From an uncultured Bacteroidales bacterium (GTDB taxonomy: Bacteria; Bacteroidota; Bacteroidia; Bacteroidales; Bacteroidaceae), in NCBI GenBank assembly GCA_902788315.1, contig CADAJS010000012.1:111102-175101 (forward strand): a stretch of 64,000 bases of DNA, read 5' to 3'. The position numbers were made by a program, and so were the translations under genes. Positions within the stretch are counted from its first letter, which is position 1, and each line of letters begins with the position of its first letter. Of the stretch, positions 44,671 to 54,738 are shown one piece after another. Under the pieces are notes generated by a model, which was given only the letters and a program-made list of their open reading frames with translations, had not been told where the DNA came from and searched no databases.

Positions 44671-47600
44671 ATGAAATACAGACCCACCGGATGGGCTGCC
44701 TGGCCCATTAACAACTACCGCATCACGGCACTGCTCACAGTGCTGCTGCTTGCCTTCGGACTCTACGGCATCTACGTCATGCCCAAGGACGAGTTCCCCC
44801 CCTTCACCGTGCGCCAGGGCGTGATAGTCGCTGTGATGCCCGGAGCCACCAGCGAGGAGATTGAGGCCCAGGTGGCCCGCCCGCTGGAGCGCTATATGTT
44901 TACCTTCAAGGAAGTCAACCGCCTGAAGACTACCACCACCAGTTCGCAGGGCATGTGCACGATGATGGTGCAGCTGCACGATGACGTTAACAAGAAGGAC
45001 GAGGTGTGGAGCAAAATCAAACATGGTGTCAACAGTTTCAAGTCATCGCTGCCCTCGGGCGTGCTCGCTGTGGTGGTGAATGACGACTTTGGCGATGCCT
45101 CAGCCCTGCTGATTACCGTCGAAAGCCAGCAACGCAGCTATCGCGAACTGCAGCAGTACAGCGACGAGCTGGCCGACCGCTTGCGCCGCATTCCGAGTGT
45201 GAGCAATGTGCGCCAATACGGCGAGGTCAAGGAGCAAATTTCCCTCTACATCGACCGCAGCCGCCTGGCCGCCTACGGCATCGGACAGGCAGCCCTCATC
45301 AATGCCCTCTCTGCCCAGGGCCTTACCACCATGAGCGGAAGCCTCACCGGAGGCAGCCAGCACATACAGCTCCACATGGCTCCCACCGAGCAAAGCGAGG
45401 AGGAGATAGCCAGCCAGATTATTTACACCGATCCCTCGAACCATGTAGTCCATGTACGCGATGTGGCTCAAGTAAAGCGCGAATACGATACCAGCGTACA
45501 GTACATCGAAAACAACGGCAATCGCTGCGTACTACTCTCCTTAGAGATGAACAGTGGAAACAACATCGTCCAGTATGGCGAGGACGTGGACCGCGTGATT
45601 GCAACGTTCCACAAAGATTATCTGCCCGACGATGTCCAGATACGCCGCATCACAGACCTCCCTCAGGTGGTAGGCACCTCGGTGCACGATTTCATGCGCG
45701 ACCTCATCATCTCGATGGTTATCATCGTGCTGGTGATGATGATACTCTTTCCCCTGCGTAGTGCCATCGTAGCCGCCCTCACCATCCCGCTAAGCACCTT
45801 TACCTCCACCGGCATCATGTATGCCTGCGGTATTCCACTGAATACCATCACGCTGGCCTGCCTCATCGTGGTGCTGGGGATGATTGTGGACAACAGCATC
45901 GTGGTTATCGACGGCTATCTGGAATATCTGGGTAGCGGCATGCGCCGACGCGATGCAGCCGTACGCAGTGTTCAGCAATACTTCTGGCCCATGATGCTGG
46001 CAACGCTCTGTATCTGCGCCATATTCTATCCGCTCATACTCACCATGAAGGGCGAGGCATCCGATGTCATAGGCCTCTTCCCCATCACCATCACCATCAA
46101 CCTAATGGTGTCGCTGCTCGTGGCCGTGGCCGTCATTCCGATACTCAACGCCGCCATCATTCGCCATGCCGCCCCGCGACGCGACCCCGCACAGCCAACC
46201 ACAGACGAAGCCAAGGGCAAGAAAGCCCTCACCGACTACGTTCAAGACATCTACGAGCAAGTGCTGGCATGGACCTTCCGCTATCCCTACCTCACCATGG
46301 TGCTGGCCTTGGTGCTGGTGATTGCCACCAGCCTGATCTTCCCACACCTGAAGATGCGCCAGTTCCCCTATGCCGACCGCAACCAGTTTGCCGTCGAGAT
46401 ATTCCTGCCCGAGGGCGAAGGACTGGAGCACACCCGTGCTGTGGCCGACAGCCTGCGCCATATCCTGCAGCAAGACGAGCGAGTACTCAGCGTCACCTCC
46501 TTCATCGGTTGCTCCTCGCCACGCTTCCAGGTAAGCTATGCCCCCCAGATGGGCGGGCGCAACTTTGCCCAGCTCATCGTGAACACGCCTGACATACAGA
46601 CGACCTTCGACGTTCTCAACGAGTATGCCCCAACCTACTCCAACTACTGGCCCGAGGCATACTGCCGCTTCAAGCAGATGGACTTCCTCATGGTACCTAC
46701 CTATGAGTATCGTTTCTATGGCGACAATCTGGACAGCATCAGCAAGGCAGCCGAGACGCTGATGGCCCAGATGCGACAGATGACCGAACTGGAGTGGGTG
46801 CACACCGACTTCGACCATCCTCATCCTATCGTCGATATCACCCTCGATCCCGTGGCCACTGCCCAACTGGGTATCAACCGCTCCACCGCACAGCTGCAGA
46901 TGACACTCCAGACGGGCGACATGCAGGTGGGAAGCATCTGGGAGGGCAACTACGAGGTGCCCGTCGTAATTCGGGATGCCCAGAGCCAGCAACTCAGCTA
47001 CAGCGATGTGGGAAACATCTACCTCACCTCGATGAACGGCCAGAGCGTGCCTCTGAGGCAGGTGGCACAGGCTGAACCCCGATGGAGCCACACCCACATT
47101 GTACATCGCAACGGCGAACGATGCATCAGCGTCACCGCCGAAGGAAAGCGTAAGGTGCTGGCCGCTCCGGTGCAGGCACGCCTGGGACGCATCATCAGCC
47201 AGATGCAACTCCCCATAGGAGTACGAGCTGAGGTGGGAGGCGAGGTCGAGAAGAACGGCGAGATGGTACCACAGATAGCTTCCGGAATAGGTCTTGCGCT
47301 GGTGGTCATCTTCTTCTTCATCCTGTTCAACTTCAAGCGCTTCGGCATCACCATCATCTGCATGGCGGCCATCGCGCTGAGCATCCCCGGTGCCATGATA
47401 GGCCTGTTCATTGCCAACAAGACATTGGGCCTCACCAGTCTCTTCGGCTTCATCACCCTCATGGGCATGATTATGCGCAATGAGATACTCATCTTCGAGC
47501 ATGCCGACCAGCGACTCTCCGAAGGTTTCTCGGCCCGCGATGCCGCCTACGATGCAGGACGACGACGCATGGTGCCCATCTTCCTCACCACTGCCACCAC

Positions 47601-47763
47601 CGCCGTAGGCGTCATACCAATGATCATCGCCGGTAGCTCCTTCTGGATGCCAGTAGGCGTCACCATCTTTGCCGGAGGCATCGGCAGCCTTGTCCTCGTG
47701 GTCACGGTGCTGCCCGTAGTATATTGGAAACTGAACGAAAAACGCAAGAACAAACCCGAATGA
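44671..47763 (+). CDS. RND superfamily efflux pump, inner-membrane subunit
   Basis: A protein of 1030 residues from ATG 44671, a normal RND length. A first transmembrane helix (ITALLTVLLLAFGLYGIYVM) is followed by a large periplasmic domain (MPGATSEEIEAQVARPLE), helices TM2-6 (SMVIIVLVMMILFPLRSAIVAALTIPL, VVLGMIVDNSIVVIDGYLEY), a second periplasmic domain and TM8-12 (FGFITLMGMIMRNEILIFEH, TTATTAVGVIPMIIAGSSFW). The paired GxxxDN/N segments fit a proton-driven drug or metabolite exporter. Substrates cannot be predicted. Its stop overlaps the next start (ATGA, 47760-47763). Confidence 0.92.
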   Translation: MKYRPTGWAAWPINNYRITALLTVLLLAFGLYGIYVMPKDEFPPFTVRQGVIVAVMPGATSEEIEAQVARPLERYMFTFKEVNRLKTTTTSSQGMCTMMVQLHDDVNKKDEVWSKIKHGVNSFKSSLPSGVLAVVVNDDFGDASALLITVESQQRSYRELQQYSDELADRLRRIPSVSNVRQYGEVKEQISLYIDRSRLAAYGIGQAALINALSAQGLTTMSGSLTGGSQHIQLHMAPTEQSEEEIASQIIYTDPSNHVVHVRDVAQVKREYDTSVQYIENNGNRCVLLSLEMNSGNNIVQYGEDVDRVIATFHKDYLPDDVQIRRITDLPQVVGTSVHDFMRDLIISMVIIVLVMMILFPLRSAIVAALTIPLSTFTSTGIMYACGIPLNTITLACLIVVLGMIVDNSIVVIDGYLEYLGSGMRRRDAAVRSVQQYFWPMMLATLCICAIFYPLILTMKGEASDVIGLFPITITINLMVSLLVAVAVIPILNAAIIRHAAPRRDPAQPTTDEAKGKKALTDYVQDIYEQVLAWTFRYPYLTMVLALVLVIATSLIFPHLKMRQFPYADRNQFAVEIFLPEGEGLEHTRAVADSLRHILQQDERVLSVTSFIGCSSPRFQVSYAPQMGGRNFAQLIVNTPDIQTTFDVLNEYAPTYSNYWPEAYCRFKQMDFLMVPTYEYRFYGDNLDSISKAAETLMAQMRQMTELEWVHTDFDHPHPIVDITLDPVATAQLGINRSTAQLQMTLQTGDMQVGSIWEGNYEVPVVIRDAQSQQLSYSDVGNIYLTSMNGQSVPLRQVAQAEPRWSHTHIVHRNGERCISVTAEGKRKVLAAPVQARLGRIISQMQLPIGVRAEVGGEVEKNGEMVPQIASGIGLALVVIFFFILFNFKRFGITIICMAAIALSIPGAMIGLFIANKTLGLTSLFGFITLMGMIMRNEILIFEHADQRLSEGFSARDAAYDAGRRRMVPIFLTTATTAVGVIPMIIAGSSFWMPVGVTIFAGGIGSLVLVVTVLPVVYWKLNEKRKNKPE

Positions 47764-49037
47764 GACATACCGCCATTCTTCTCATCAGCATCGCCCTGTT
47801 CGCCAACGAGGCACGGGGGCAGCAGTGGACACTGGACGCATGCGTGGATGCAGCGCTGCACAATAATGTGGAACTGAAGAATAGTCGCCTCGAGTCAGAA
47901 ATGGCTGCCGAGGACAAAGCCCAGGCCTTCACCAACTACTTCCCCCAGCTGAGCGCCACAGGAGCCGGCTTCATCGGTGCCAAGGACCTCATGCGCGGCG
48001 AAATGGAGGTACCCATGATGGGCGCCATGCCTCTGTCAATGGTGAAAAAGGGTGTCCTTGCCACTCTCACCGCCCTGCAGCCCCTCTACACAGGCGGACA
48101 GGTAATCGTTGGGAACAAGCTCGCCGCCCTGCAGCAGGAGGTGCGTGCGCTCCAACTCGAAATGACGGCCAAGGACGTGCAGCAGAACGTAGCCACCTAT
48201 TTCTGGCGTCTCGTGGCACTGCGCAGTAACATCACCACCCTCGACGCAGTGGACAGCCAGCTCCAAGAAGTGTATCGACAGACGGAGCAATACCTCCAGG
48301 CCGGAGTAATCAACCGCAACGAGCTCCTGCGTGTGCAGCTCAAGCGCGAGGAAATATCAAGCGAGCGCCTGCGCTTGCAGAACGGCATTGAACTGGTGCG
48401 CATGATGCTGGTGCAGCTCTGCGGAGCCGACATGGCCACATTCGACATCATACCCGGCGAGATACATTCACCCCAGGCGCCCGAGACCTATTTCCTGCCC
48501 GCCGACCAGGCACTCATCAATCGTGAAGAAGTGGAGCTCACCGAGCGCAGTCAGCGAGCCAGCGAGCTACAGGTGAAAATGCAGCGCGGAAAACTGCTGC
48601 CCAGCGTGGCCATAGGAGCCAGCGGAGTATATTACAACATGATGGAGAAGAACCAAGGCAATCTCGTGGGACTGGCCACCGTAAGCATACCCATCAGCGA
48701 ATGGTGGGGCGGCTCCCACGCCATACGCAAGGCACAGATGGCTGCACAGCAGAGCCGCAACACACTGCAAGACGTGCGCCAGAAACTACAGATCGACATA
48801 CTCAGCGCCTGGAACAACCTCCGCGAGGCCTACGCCCAGATACAGATAGCCCAACGAAGCACAGAGCAGGCCGACGAGAACCTGCGTCTAAGCCGCAACC
48901 AATACGATGCCGGCACCATGTCGCTCACCGACCTCCTTGATGCTGTCACACTCTACACCCAGTCCCACAGCCGTCTGGACACCGCCTGTGCCGACTATCA
49001 GGCCCGCATTGCCGAATACCTTCGCAAGACACGCTGA
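47760..49037 (+). CDS. TolC family outer-membrane efflux protein
   Basis: A protein of 425 residues, starting at the ATG that overlaps the pump stop. The signal peptide (TAILLISIALFANEARG) is followed by the TolC opening WTLDACVDAALHNNVELKN. Two long coiled-coil hairpins contain the repeated QYLQAGVINRNELLRVQLKR and NQYDAGTMSLTDLLDAVTLY segments. It forms the outer-membrane exit of the tripartite pump. A weak inverted repeat lies at 49061-49110. No gene is seen in 49038-49346. Confidence 0.92.
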   Translation: MRHTAILLISIALFANEARGQQWTLDACVDAALHNNVELKNSRLESEMAAEDKAQAFTNYFPQLSATGAGFIGAKDLMRGEMEVPMMGAMPLSMVKKGVLATLTALQPLYTGGQVIVGNKLAALQQEVRALQLEMTAKDVQQNVATYFWRLVALRSNITTLDAVDSQLQEVYRQTEQYLQAGVINRNELLRVQLKREEISSERLRLQNGIELVRMMLVQLCGADMATFDIIPGEIHSPQAPETYFLPADQALINREEVELTERSQRASELQVKMQRGKLLPSVAIGASGVYYNMMEKNQGNLVGLATVSIPISEWWGGSHAIRKAQMAAQQSRNTLQDVRQKLQIDILSAWNNLREAYAQIQIAQRSTEQADENLRLSRNQYDAGTMSLTDLLDAVTLYTQSHSRLDTACADYQARIAEYLRKTR

Positions 49038-49287
49038 AGGCAGACGAAAAGCCAGGAATCACAAGTTTTGAGGAACTGTTCCCCATAAAAAACATGTCTG
49101 AAAAACTTGTAATCACATTCATCATGGCATATCTCTGACCTCGACGCATTATTACCCGAAGGCTGCCTCTTCCTTGCTTAATACACCTTGAGAAGAAGGT
49201 TAAGCCCTCGTTTGTCTATGACTCAGACCTTCACTCGAAGACTCGCGACACTTTGAAATGATAAAAGAGAAAAACTTTGCATTTCCT

Positions 49288-49318
49288 TTTGTCATTCCGC
49301 TCGTTTGCACTATCTTTG
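49288..49318 (+). promoter_or_regulatory. Promoter of the OPT transporter gene (extended class)
   Basis: TTTG (49288-49291), exactly 19 bp, TATCTTTG (49311-49318). GAAAAAC begins 19 bp upstream of the TTTG. The predicted transcript start near 49325 excludes the in-frame ATG at 49305. Confidence 0.75.
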
Positions 49319-49346
49319 TAGGGAAAAATATCAAAAACGAACCACT

Positions 49347-51320
49347 ATGAAAGAAAAGGAGTACAGCGACACGCTTCCCGAGAACGCCTTCAGACCACTT
49401 GGCGAGGGTGAGAAGTATGAACCAATGATGCCGGCGCAGGCATCGCCGCGAGAGGTGAACGCATGGTCCGTGGGATGGGGTGTGCTGATGGCCGTGCTGT
49501 TCAGTGCCGCAGCAGCCTATCTGGGACTGAAGGTGGGACAGGTGTTTGAAGCCGCCATTCCCATCACCATCATCGCTGTGGGGCTGAGCAGCGCCACGAA
49601 TCGCAAGAACGGCCTGGGCGAGAACGTAATGATACAGAGCATCGGGGCATGCAGCGGAGTGATTGTGGCGGGAGCCATCTTCACGCTGCCGGCACTGTAC
49701 ATCCTGCAGGCCAAATACCCAGAGATGACGGTGAACTTCATGGAAGTATTCTTCGCCAGCCTATTGGGAGGCATCCTGGGCATTCTGTTCCTGATTCCTT
49801 TCCGAAAATACTTTGTCAAGGAGATGCATGGCAAATATCCCTTCCCCGAAGCCACGGCAGGCACACAGGTGCTCGTGAGCGGCGAAAAGGGTGGCGCACA
49901 GGCCAGGCCACTGCTAATAGCCGGATTGCTGGGCGGGCTGTATGACTTCGTGGTAGCCACCTTCGGGCTGTGGAATGAGAACTTCACAAGCCGCGCCCTG
50001 ATGTGGGGCGACACCGTGGCCGAAAAGGCCAAGCTGGTGCTGAAGTGCAATACCGGAGCTGCCGTGCTGGGCATGGGATACATCGTGGGGCTGAAGTATG
50101 CCTTCATCATCTGTTGCGGCTCGGCGCTCGTATGGTGGGTTATCGTTCCAGGCATCGCGCTGCTCTTCCCCAACATAGAGGTACAGGAGGGGCTTACGGC
50201 ATCGGCAGCCTCGGCCGAGGAACTGTTCCGATATGCCAAGAGCATCGGCATCGGAGGCATCGCCATGGCAGGCATCATCGGCATCGTGAAGAGCTGGAAA
50301 ATCATCGTAGAAGCAGTGTCGCTGGCGGGACGTGAGTTCGGCAGCAAGAAAAGCAAACTGCCCAACGACACGGAGCGCACGCAGCGCGACATCCCAATGC
50401 GATGGGTGACCTTTGGCATCATCCTGGCCATCGTCCTCACATTCCTCTTCTTCCAGCTGGATGTAATGCACGGCAACCTGGTATTCAGCCTGGTGGCCAT
50501 CCTGGTGGTAACAGTGATTACCTTCCTCTTCACCACCGTAGCAGCCAATGCCATCGCAATCGTGGGCACCAACCCAGTGAGCGGCATGACGCTGATGACG
50601 CTGATCCTGGCCAGCGTAATCATGGTAGCCGTGGGACTGAACGGCACCAGTGGTATGGTGGCCGCACTGATTATGGGTGGAGTGGTGTGTACGGCGCTTA
50701 GCATGGCGGGCGGCTTCGTAACCGACCTGAAAATAGGTTACTGGCTGGGCAGCACACCGCAGAAGCAGGAGACATGGAAGTTCCTGGGCACCCTGGTGAG
50801 CGCAGCCACCGTAGCTGGCGTAATTATGATTCTGAACAAGACATACGGCTTCACCGACGGCACACTGGCTGCTCCACAGGCCAACGCTATGGCGGCCGTT
50901 ATCGAGCCGCTGATGAGCGGCAACGGAGCACCCTGGCTTCTCTACGGCATCGGTGCCGTCATCGCCCTGGTACTGAATGCTCTGGGCATCTCGGCACTGG
51001 CCTTTGCCCTGGGTATGTTCATCCCACTGGAGCTGAATCTGCCGCTACTGGTGGGCGGTGCAGTGAACTGGTTCGTAACAAGCCGCAGCAAGGACAGCGC
51101 CCTGAACAAGGCACGTGGCGAACGGGGCACCCTGCTGGCCAGTGGATTCATCGCCGGAGGTGCACTGATGGGCGTGGTGAGCGCTGCACTGCGCTGGCAG
51201 AACATCCAGTTTGAATACGGCGAATGGTGGGCCAACTCCCTGAGCGAACTGCTGAGCCTGGGCATGTACTGCATGCTGATTATATATATGGTACGCGCAT
51301 CCATGCGCGCGAAGGCATAA
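49347..51320 (+). CDS. OPT family oligopeptide transporter
   Basis: A protein of 657 residues from ATG 49347. About 15 hydrophobic segments are visible. The first block (SVGWGVLMAVLFSAAAAYLGLKVGQVFEAAIPI) is typical of the bacterial OPT group, as are KYPFPEATAGTQVLVSG near 170 and NPVSGMTLMTLILASV near 410. Members move oligopeptides or metal-chelate compounds with protons across the inner membrane; the substrate is not predictable. The beta-helix gene follows after 45 bp. Confidence 0.9.
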   Translation: MKEKEYSDTLPENAFRPLGEGEKYEPMMPAQASPREVNAWSVGWGVLMAVLFSAAAAYLGLKVGQVFEAAIPITIIAVGLSSATNRKNGLGENVMIQSIGACSGVIVAGAIFTLPALYILQAKYPEMTVNFMEVFFASLLGGILGILFLIPFRKYFVKEMHGKYPFPEATAGTQVLVSGEKGGAQARPLLIAGLLGGLYDFVVATFGLWNENFTSRALMWGDTVAEKAKLVLKCNTGAAVLGMGYIVGLKYAFIICCGSALVWWVIVPGIALLFPNIEVQEGLTASAASAEELFRYAKSIGIGGIAMAGIIGIVKSWKIIVEAVSLAGREFGSKKSKLPNDTERTQRDIPMRWVTFGIILAIVLTFLFFQLDVMHGNLVFSLVAILVVTVITFLFTTVAANAIAIVGTNPVSGMTLMTLILASVIMVAVGLNGTSGMVAALIMGGVVCTALSMAGGFVTDLKIGYWLGSTPQKQETWKFLGTLVSAATVAGVIMILNKTYGFTDGTLAAPQANAMAAVIEPLMSGNGAPWLLYGIGAVIALVLNALGISALAFALGMFIPLELNLPLLVGGAVNWFVTSRSKDSALNKARGERGTLLASGFIAGGALMGVVSAALRWQNIQFEYGEWWANSLSELLSLGMYCMLIIYMVRASMRAKA

Positions 51321-51365
51321 AGACAGAAACAAAACATAAACAAAACAAAAACAACACGAAAAGGC

Positions 51366-52418
51366 ATGAGAAAGATTCTGCTACTGATGCTCTCGGGCAT
51401 CGCCTTGATGGCATGGGGAAAGAAGAGCCATGACGTAAGAGGATACATAGTGGTGACTGACTATGTGAAGGCCGACGGAAAACGAGACGTAAGCGACGCT
51501 ATACAGAAAATCATAGATGAGAATCCGAATCGCACCATCTACTTCCCAGACGGCATTTATCTGCTTGGCAAGCCCATCCTGACGCCGGCCGAGCCGGCTA
51601 AGAGCGTCGCCCTGCAGCTATCTAACTATGCCATACTGAGAGCTGCGGATGGATGGAGCGACACGGAGGCCATGGTACGACTTGGCGGTAAAGACCCAGC
51701 AAACAACATCACTCAGCCCGGCAGCAACTACTACCTGGACGGAGGGATCATTGACGGCAACAAGGTGGCCAACGGAGTTTCCATCGACGGAGGTCGGGAA
51801 ACGGTGATCAGAAACACCTCAATAAAGGGAGTGAAAGTGGGCATCCACGTAAAGCGGGGAGCAAACAGCGGCTCGTCGGACGCAGACATCCACGACGTGA
51901 ACATCGTGGGGAACTTCACCAGCGAGAGCATCGGGCTCCTGGTGGAGGGCTACGACAATACGTTCTCAAACATGCGCATCGGTGGGGTGACCATCGGAGT
52001 GAAAATTCAATCAAGCGGCAACAGCCTGCGCAACATCCACCCGCTCTACTACAACACCCCTGATGGATACGAGAACAGCTACGGTTTTTGGGATGACCAC
52101 AGCGACAACTGGTACAGTTTCTGCTACAGCGACCAGTTTGCCACCGGCTTCTACAACAAGGGGGGACGCGTATTCTACACCGACTGCTTCGTGTATTGGT
52201 ACTCAAAGCGGGGAGAGAAGCACACGGCTATCAAAGTGGACGGAAAGTTCAATGGAAGAGTGACGAATCTCAACGTGGGATTCGGCAAACACAACCAGAC
52301 AAAGGAAAACGTGGTGCTGGAAGTGAAGGAGGAAGGCGGACAGGGCACTATGCTCAACACCGTGATTGGCGACCCGTCACTCGTCACGGATAACACACAC
52401 GAGCGATACACTAAATAG
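51366..52418 (+). CDS. Exported right-handed beta-helix (pectate-lyase-like) protein
   Basis: A protein of 350 residues with a signal peptide (ILLLMLSGIALMAWG). DYVKADGKRDVSDAIQKIID near 30 and TIYFPDGIYLLGKPI near 55 are typical openings of the pectate-lyase superfamily/GH28-related beta-helix. Short rung repeats with buried Ile, Val and Asn follow (SIKGVKVGIHV, DIHDVNIVGNF, SIGLLVEGYDN). Catalytic residues cannot be assigned, so lyase or hydrolase activity is uncertain. It may act on polysaccharide in the periplasm. Its place after the OPT transporter may simply be co-transcription. Confidence 0.7.
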   Translation: MRKILLLMLSGIALMAWGKKSHDVRGYIVVTDYVKADGKRDVSDAIQKIIDENPNRTIYFPDGIYLLGKPILTPAEPAKSVALQLSNYAILRAADGWSDTEAMVRLGGKDPANNITQPGSNYYLDGGIIDGNKVANGVSIDGGRETVIRNTSIKGVKVGIHVKRGANSGSSDADIHDVNIVGNFTSESIGLLVEGYDNTFSNMRIGGVTIGVKIQSSGNSLRNIHPLYYNTPDGYENSYGFWDDHSDNWYSFCYSDQFATGFYNKGGRVFYTDCFVYWYSKRGEKHTAIKVDGKFNGRVTNLNVGFGKHNQTKENVVLEVKEEGGQGTMLNTVIGDPSLVTDNTHERYTK

Positions 52419-52558
52419 ACCCGAGAGAAGACGAAAATGTGCCGCAGACAGAGCACAAAGACGAACAGAAGACGGCAAAAACGGGGCCAAGAGTGGAAAA
52501 AACGTGGATTAAGCGCAAAAAAAGCCACAATTACGCGCCATAATCCGCTAAAAAATAC

Positions 52559-52566
52559 TACCTTTG
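52559..52566 (+). promoter_or_regulatory. Putative -7 element of rpsP
   Basis: TACCTTTG, 56 bp before the rpsP start. No TTTG lies 19 bp upstream. The 5' leader between them has no obvious structure. Confidence 0.55.
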
Positions 52567-52622
52567 CGCCGCCGTTACGAGTTAGCGGCATGTTTCAAAC
52601 CTATTAAAAGTTTAATTAAATT

Positions 52623-53168
52623 ATGGCAACTAAAATCAGATTGCAGCGTCACGGGCGTAAAGGCTATGCCTTCTACAGCATCGTAATCGCTGATGTAAGA
52701 GCTCCACGAGATGGTAAGTTTACAGAGAAGATTGGTACCTACAACCCCAACACCAATCCCGCAACTGTAGATTTGAAATTCGACCGTGCCCTGTACTGGG
52801 TAGAGGTTGGTGCACAGCCGACCGATACGGTTCGCAACATCCTGTCACACGAAGGTGTGTACATGATGAAGCACCTGCGCGGGGGAGTAAAGAAGGGTGC
52901 TTTTGACGAAGCCGCCGCTGAGGCAAAGTTCGCAGCATGGAAGGCTGGAAAGCAGAAGGGCCTGCTCACATTAGAGGCAAAAATCGCCGCAGACAAGAAA
53001 GCAGCAGAGGCTGCAAAGATGGCTGCAGAGAAGAAAGCCAACGAAGAGACAGCAAAGAAGGTGGCCGAGAAGAAGGCAGCGCTGCGCGCAGCTGAAGCCG
53101 AGGCCGTAGCCGAAACAGTGGCAGAGGCTACTGAGGGTGAAACAACAGAAACACCTGCAGAAGCCTAA
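52623..53168 (+). CDS. rpsP: 30S ribosomal protein S16
   Basis: A protein of 181 residues. The first 80 or so are S16 proper ([51 protein letters not shown]). The remaining 95 are a low-complexity Ala/Lys/Glu tail, probably helical. S16 helps assemble the 30S body. Long tails on S16 are usual in Bacteroidetes. It has its own promoter and a terminator at 53226-53255. Confidence 0.97.
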   Translation: MATKIRLQRHGRKGYAFYSIVIADVRAPRDGKFTEKIGTYNPNTNPATVDLKFDRALYWVEVGAQPTDTVRNILSHEGVYMMKHLRGGVKKGAFDEAAAEAKFAAWKAGKQKGLLTLEAKIAADKKAAEAAKMAAEKKANEETAKKVAEKKAALRAAEAEAVAETVAEATEGETTETPAEA

Positions 53169-53225
53169 AGAAAACAATCAAAGTAACCATTATTTCAATT
53201 AGACTTTTTCCAAACAAAACAGCAG

Positions 53226-53255
53226 GAAGGGCGTTGCCGGGAGGCAATGCCCTTC
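53226..53255 (+). terminator. Terminator of rpsP
   Basis: GAAGGGCGTTGCC and GGCAATGCCCTTC form a 13-bp stem (one G-T pair) with a 4-bp loop, followed by an AT-rich run. It lies 57 bp past the rpsP stop. Confidence 0.7.
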
Positions 53256-53382
53256 ATAATTATATATAGTACAGGATTATCTGCACTTATGATGCTACGG
53301 ACACCATTCCGATGCACGGCCCCCACACCGACGGCGCCCAAAAAACTTTTCACTCCAGCGACATGAAAAACTCACGAAACCA

Positions 53383-53413
53383 TTGCCTCTTTCACACAAA
53401 ATTCGTAACTTTG
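53383..53413 (+). promoter_or_regulatory. Promoter of prs (extended class)
   Basis: TTGC (53383-53386), 19 bp, TAACTTTG (53406-53413). GAAAAAC begins 18 bp before the -33 element, close to the spacing in the other extended promoters. The prs start follows 52 bp later. Confidence 0.6.
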
Positions 53414-53465
53414 CATTGGTTTAAAATGGCATTATAGAACAATCAACCAAATACCGCATCACACA

Positions 53466-54404
53466 ATGGAAACGAGCAATTCATTCAAGGTCTTTTCAGG
53501 CACCAAGAGTCGCTATCTGGCCGAGAAAATCTGTCTCAGCCTGGGATGCCCGCTGGGCAACCTCTCCATCACACACTTCTCCGACGGCGAGTTTGAGGTC
53601 TGCTTCGAAGAATCCATCCGAGGCGTAGACGTGTTCCTCGTACAGAGCACTTTCCCCAATGCCGACAACCTGATGGAGCTGCTGCTGATGATCGACGCCG
53701 CAAAACGCGCATCGGCACGAACTATCAATGCTGTAATACCCTACTTCGGATGGGCACGGCAGGATCGCAAGAGCAAGCCGCGCGTGAGCATCGCCGCAAA
53801 GCTGGTGGCCGACATGCTGAGCGTGGCAGGCATCACACGAGTGATCACCATGGACCTGCACGCAGACCAGGAGCAGGGCTTCTTCAACGTCCCTGTGGAT
53901 CATCTCTTTGCCAGTACTGTAATGCTGCCCTACGTGCAGAGCCTCAATCTGGACAACCTGGTCATTGCATCACCCGATGTGGGCGGAAGCAAGCGCGCCA
54001 ACACGTACAGCAAATACCTGAACTGCCCCCTGGTGCTCTGCAACAAGAAACGCGAGAAAGCCAACGAAGTGGCCAGCATGCAGGTGATAGGCGATGTAGC
54101 CAATGCCAATGTGATTCTCGTGGATGACATGGTGGACACGGCCGGAAGCATTACCATGGCTGCCGAGTTGCTCAAGTTCCACGGTGCAAAAAGCGTACGC
54201 GCCATTGCCAGCCACTGCGTGATGAGCGGACCTGCCAACGAGCGAGTGCAGAAGAGCGCGCTGGACGAGATTGTCTTCACTGACAGCATCCCCTACAATG
54301 GCGGATGTGACAAGGTGCGCCAGATTACCATTGCCGACATGATTGCCGAGACCATACGCCGCGTGCTGAACAACGAATCCATCAGCGACCAGTATCTGAT
54401 CTGA
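53466..54404 (+). CDS. prs: Ribose-phosphate pyrophosphokinase
   Basis: A protein of 312 residues, the standard length. FKVFSGTKSRYLAEKI opens the protein in place of the more usual start, LSITHFSDGEFEV carries the regulatory site region, RQDRKSKPRVSIAAK and MDLHADQEQGFF form the ATP and metal site, and the PRPP-binding loop is VILVDDMVDTAGS near 218. It makes PRPP from ribose 5-phosphate and ATP for nucleotide, His, Trp and NAD synthesis (compare nadC in this window). It is a single-gene unit with a promoter and a hairpin. Confidence 0.97.
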   Translation: METSNSFKVFSGTKSRYLAEKICLSLGCPLGNLSITHFSDGEFEVCFEESIRGVDVFLVQSTFPNADNLMELLLMIDAAKRASARTINAVIPYFGWARQDRKSKPRVSIAAKLVADMLSVAGITRVITMDLHADQEQGFFNVPVDHLFASTVMLPYVQSLNLDNLVIASPDVGGSKRANTYSKYLNCPLVLCNKKREKANEVASMQVIGDVANANVILVDDMVDTAGSITMAAELLKFHGAKSVRAIASHCVMSGPANERVQKSALDEIVFTDSIPYNGGCDKVRQITIADMIAETIRRVLNNESISDQYLI

Positions 54405-54427
54405 GCATTAGGTCAAGCGCCTGCCAG

Positions 54428-54467
54428 ATTCAAGCCAAATCGGCCACTTGACCGTTTTGGCTTGAAT
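54428..54467 (+). terminator. Long inverted repeat, likely terminator of prs
   Basis: ATTCAAGCCAAATCGG (54428-54443) and CCGTTTTGGCTTGAAT (54452-54467) pair over 16 bp with one mismatch and an 8-bp loop. The T-run after it is weak. Confidence 0.6.
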
Positions 54468-54508
54468 TTGAGCGGCATCCAATTGTCACAAGGAAAGATT
54501 TCGACTTC

Positions 54509-54662
54509 AGACGCCTCGGGCCGTCTGGTTAGACGCCTCGGGCCGTCCGAATAGACGCCCCGGGCCGTCCAACCGTCCGCCCCGAGCCTTTCTCCGTTCA
54601 GACCCGACTCCATCTCCCTCCGCAGTCGGCTCCTCGACCCTCTTCATCCGGCCCCTCGTCCC
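54509..54662. repeat. 22-bp-period array 1 between prs and glgP
   Basis: Three clear 22-bp units (54509, 54531, 54553) read AGACGCCYCGGGCCGTCYnnnn. A fourth (54575) matches at about half of its positions, and three weaker ones keep only a C-G-rich core at the same phase, to about 54662. The AGACG and CGTCT ends give a small dyad in unit 1. No gene is seen in 54405-54940. Confidence 0.7.
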
Positions 54663-54738
54663 TGTCCTCCCCAATCCACGACTAAGCACTTCCCGGGACT
54701 CTCTGACGGTTACTTTATTCCGCTTCGGAGGAAATAAT

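Noticed and set aside
49061..49110. Inverted repeat ACAAGTTTT / AAAACTTGT after the TolC gene as a terminator.
   Set aside because: The arms are short and the loop is over 30 bp, so it is too weak to list as a terminator.
52425..52534. A faint 22-bp rhythm of A-tracts before rpsP.
   Set aside because: Matches between units are few and shift by one base, so chance cannot be excluded by eye.
52869..53168. The Ala/Lys/Glu tail of S16 as a sign of frameshift or fusion.
   Set aside because: Long tails of this kind are usual for S16 in Bacteroidetes, and the frame is continuous with a normal stop and terminator.
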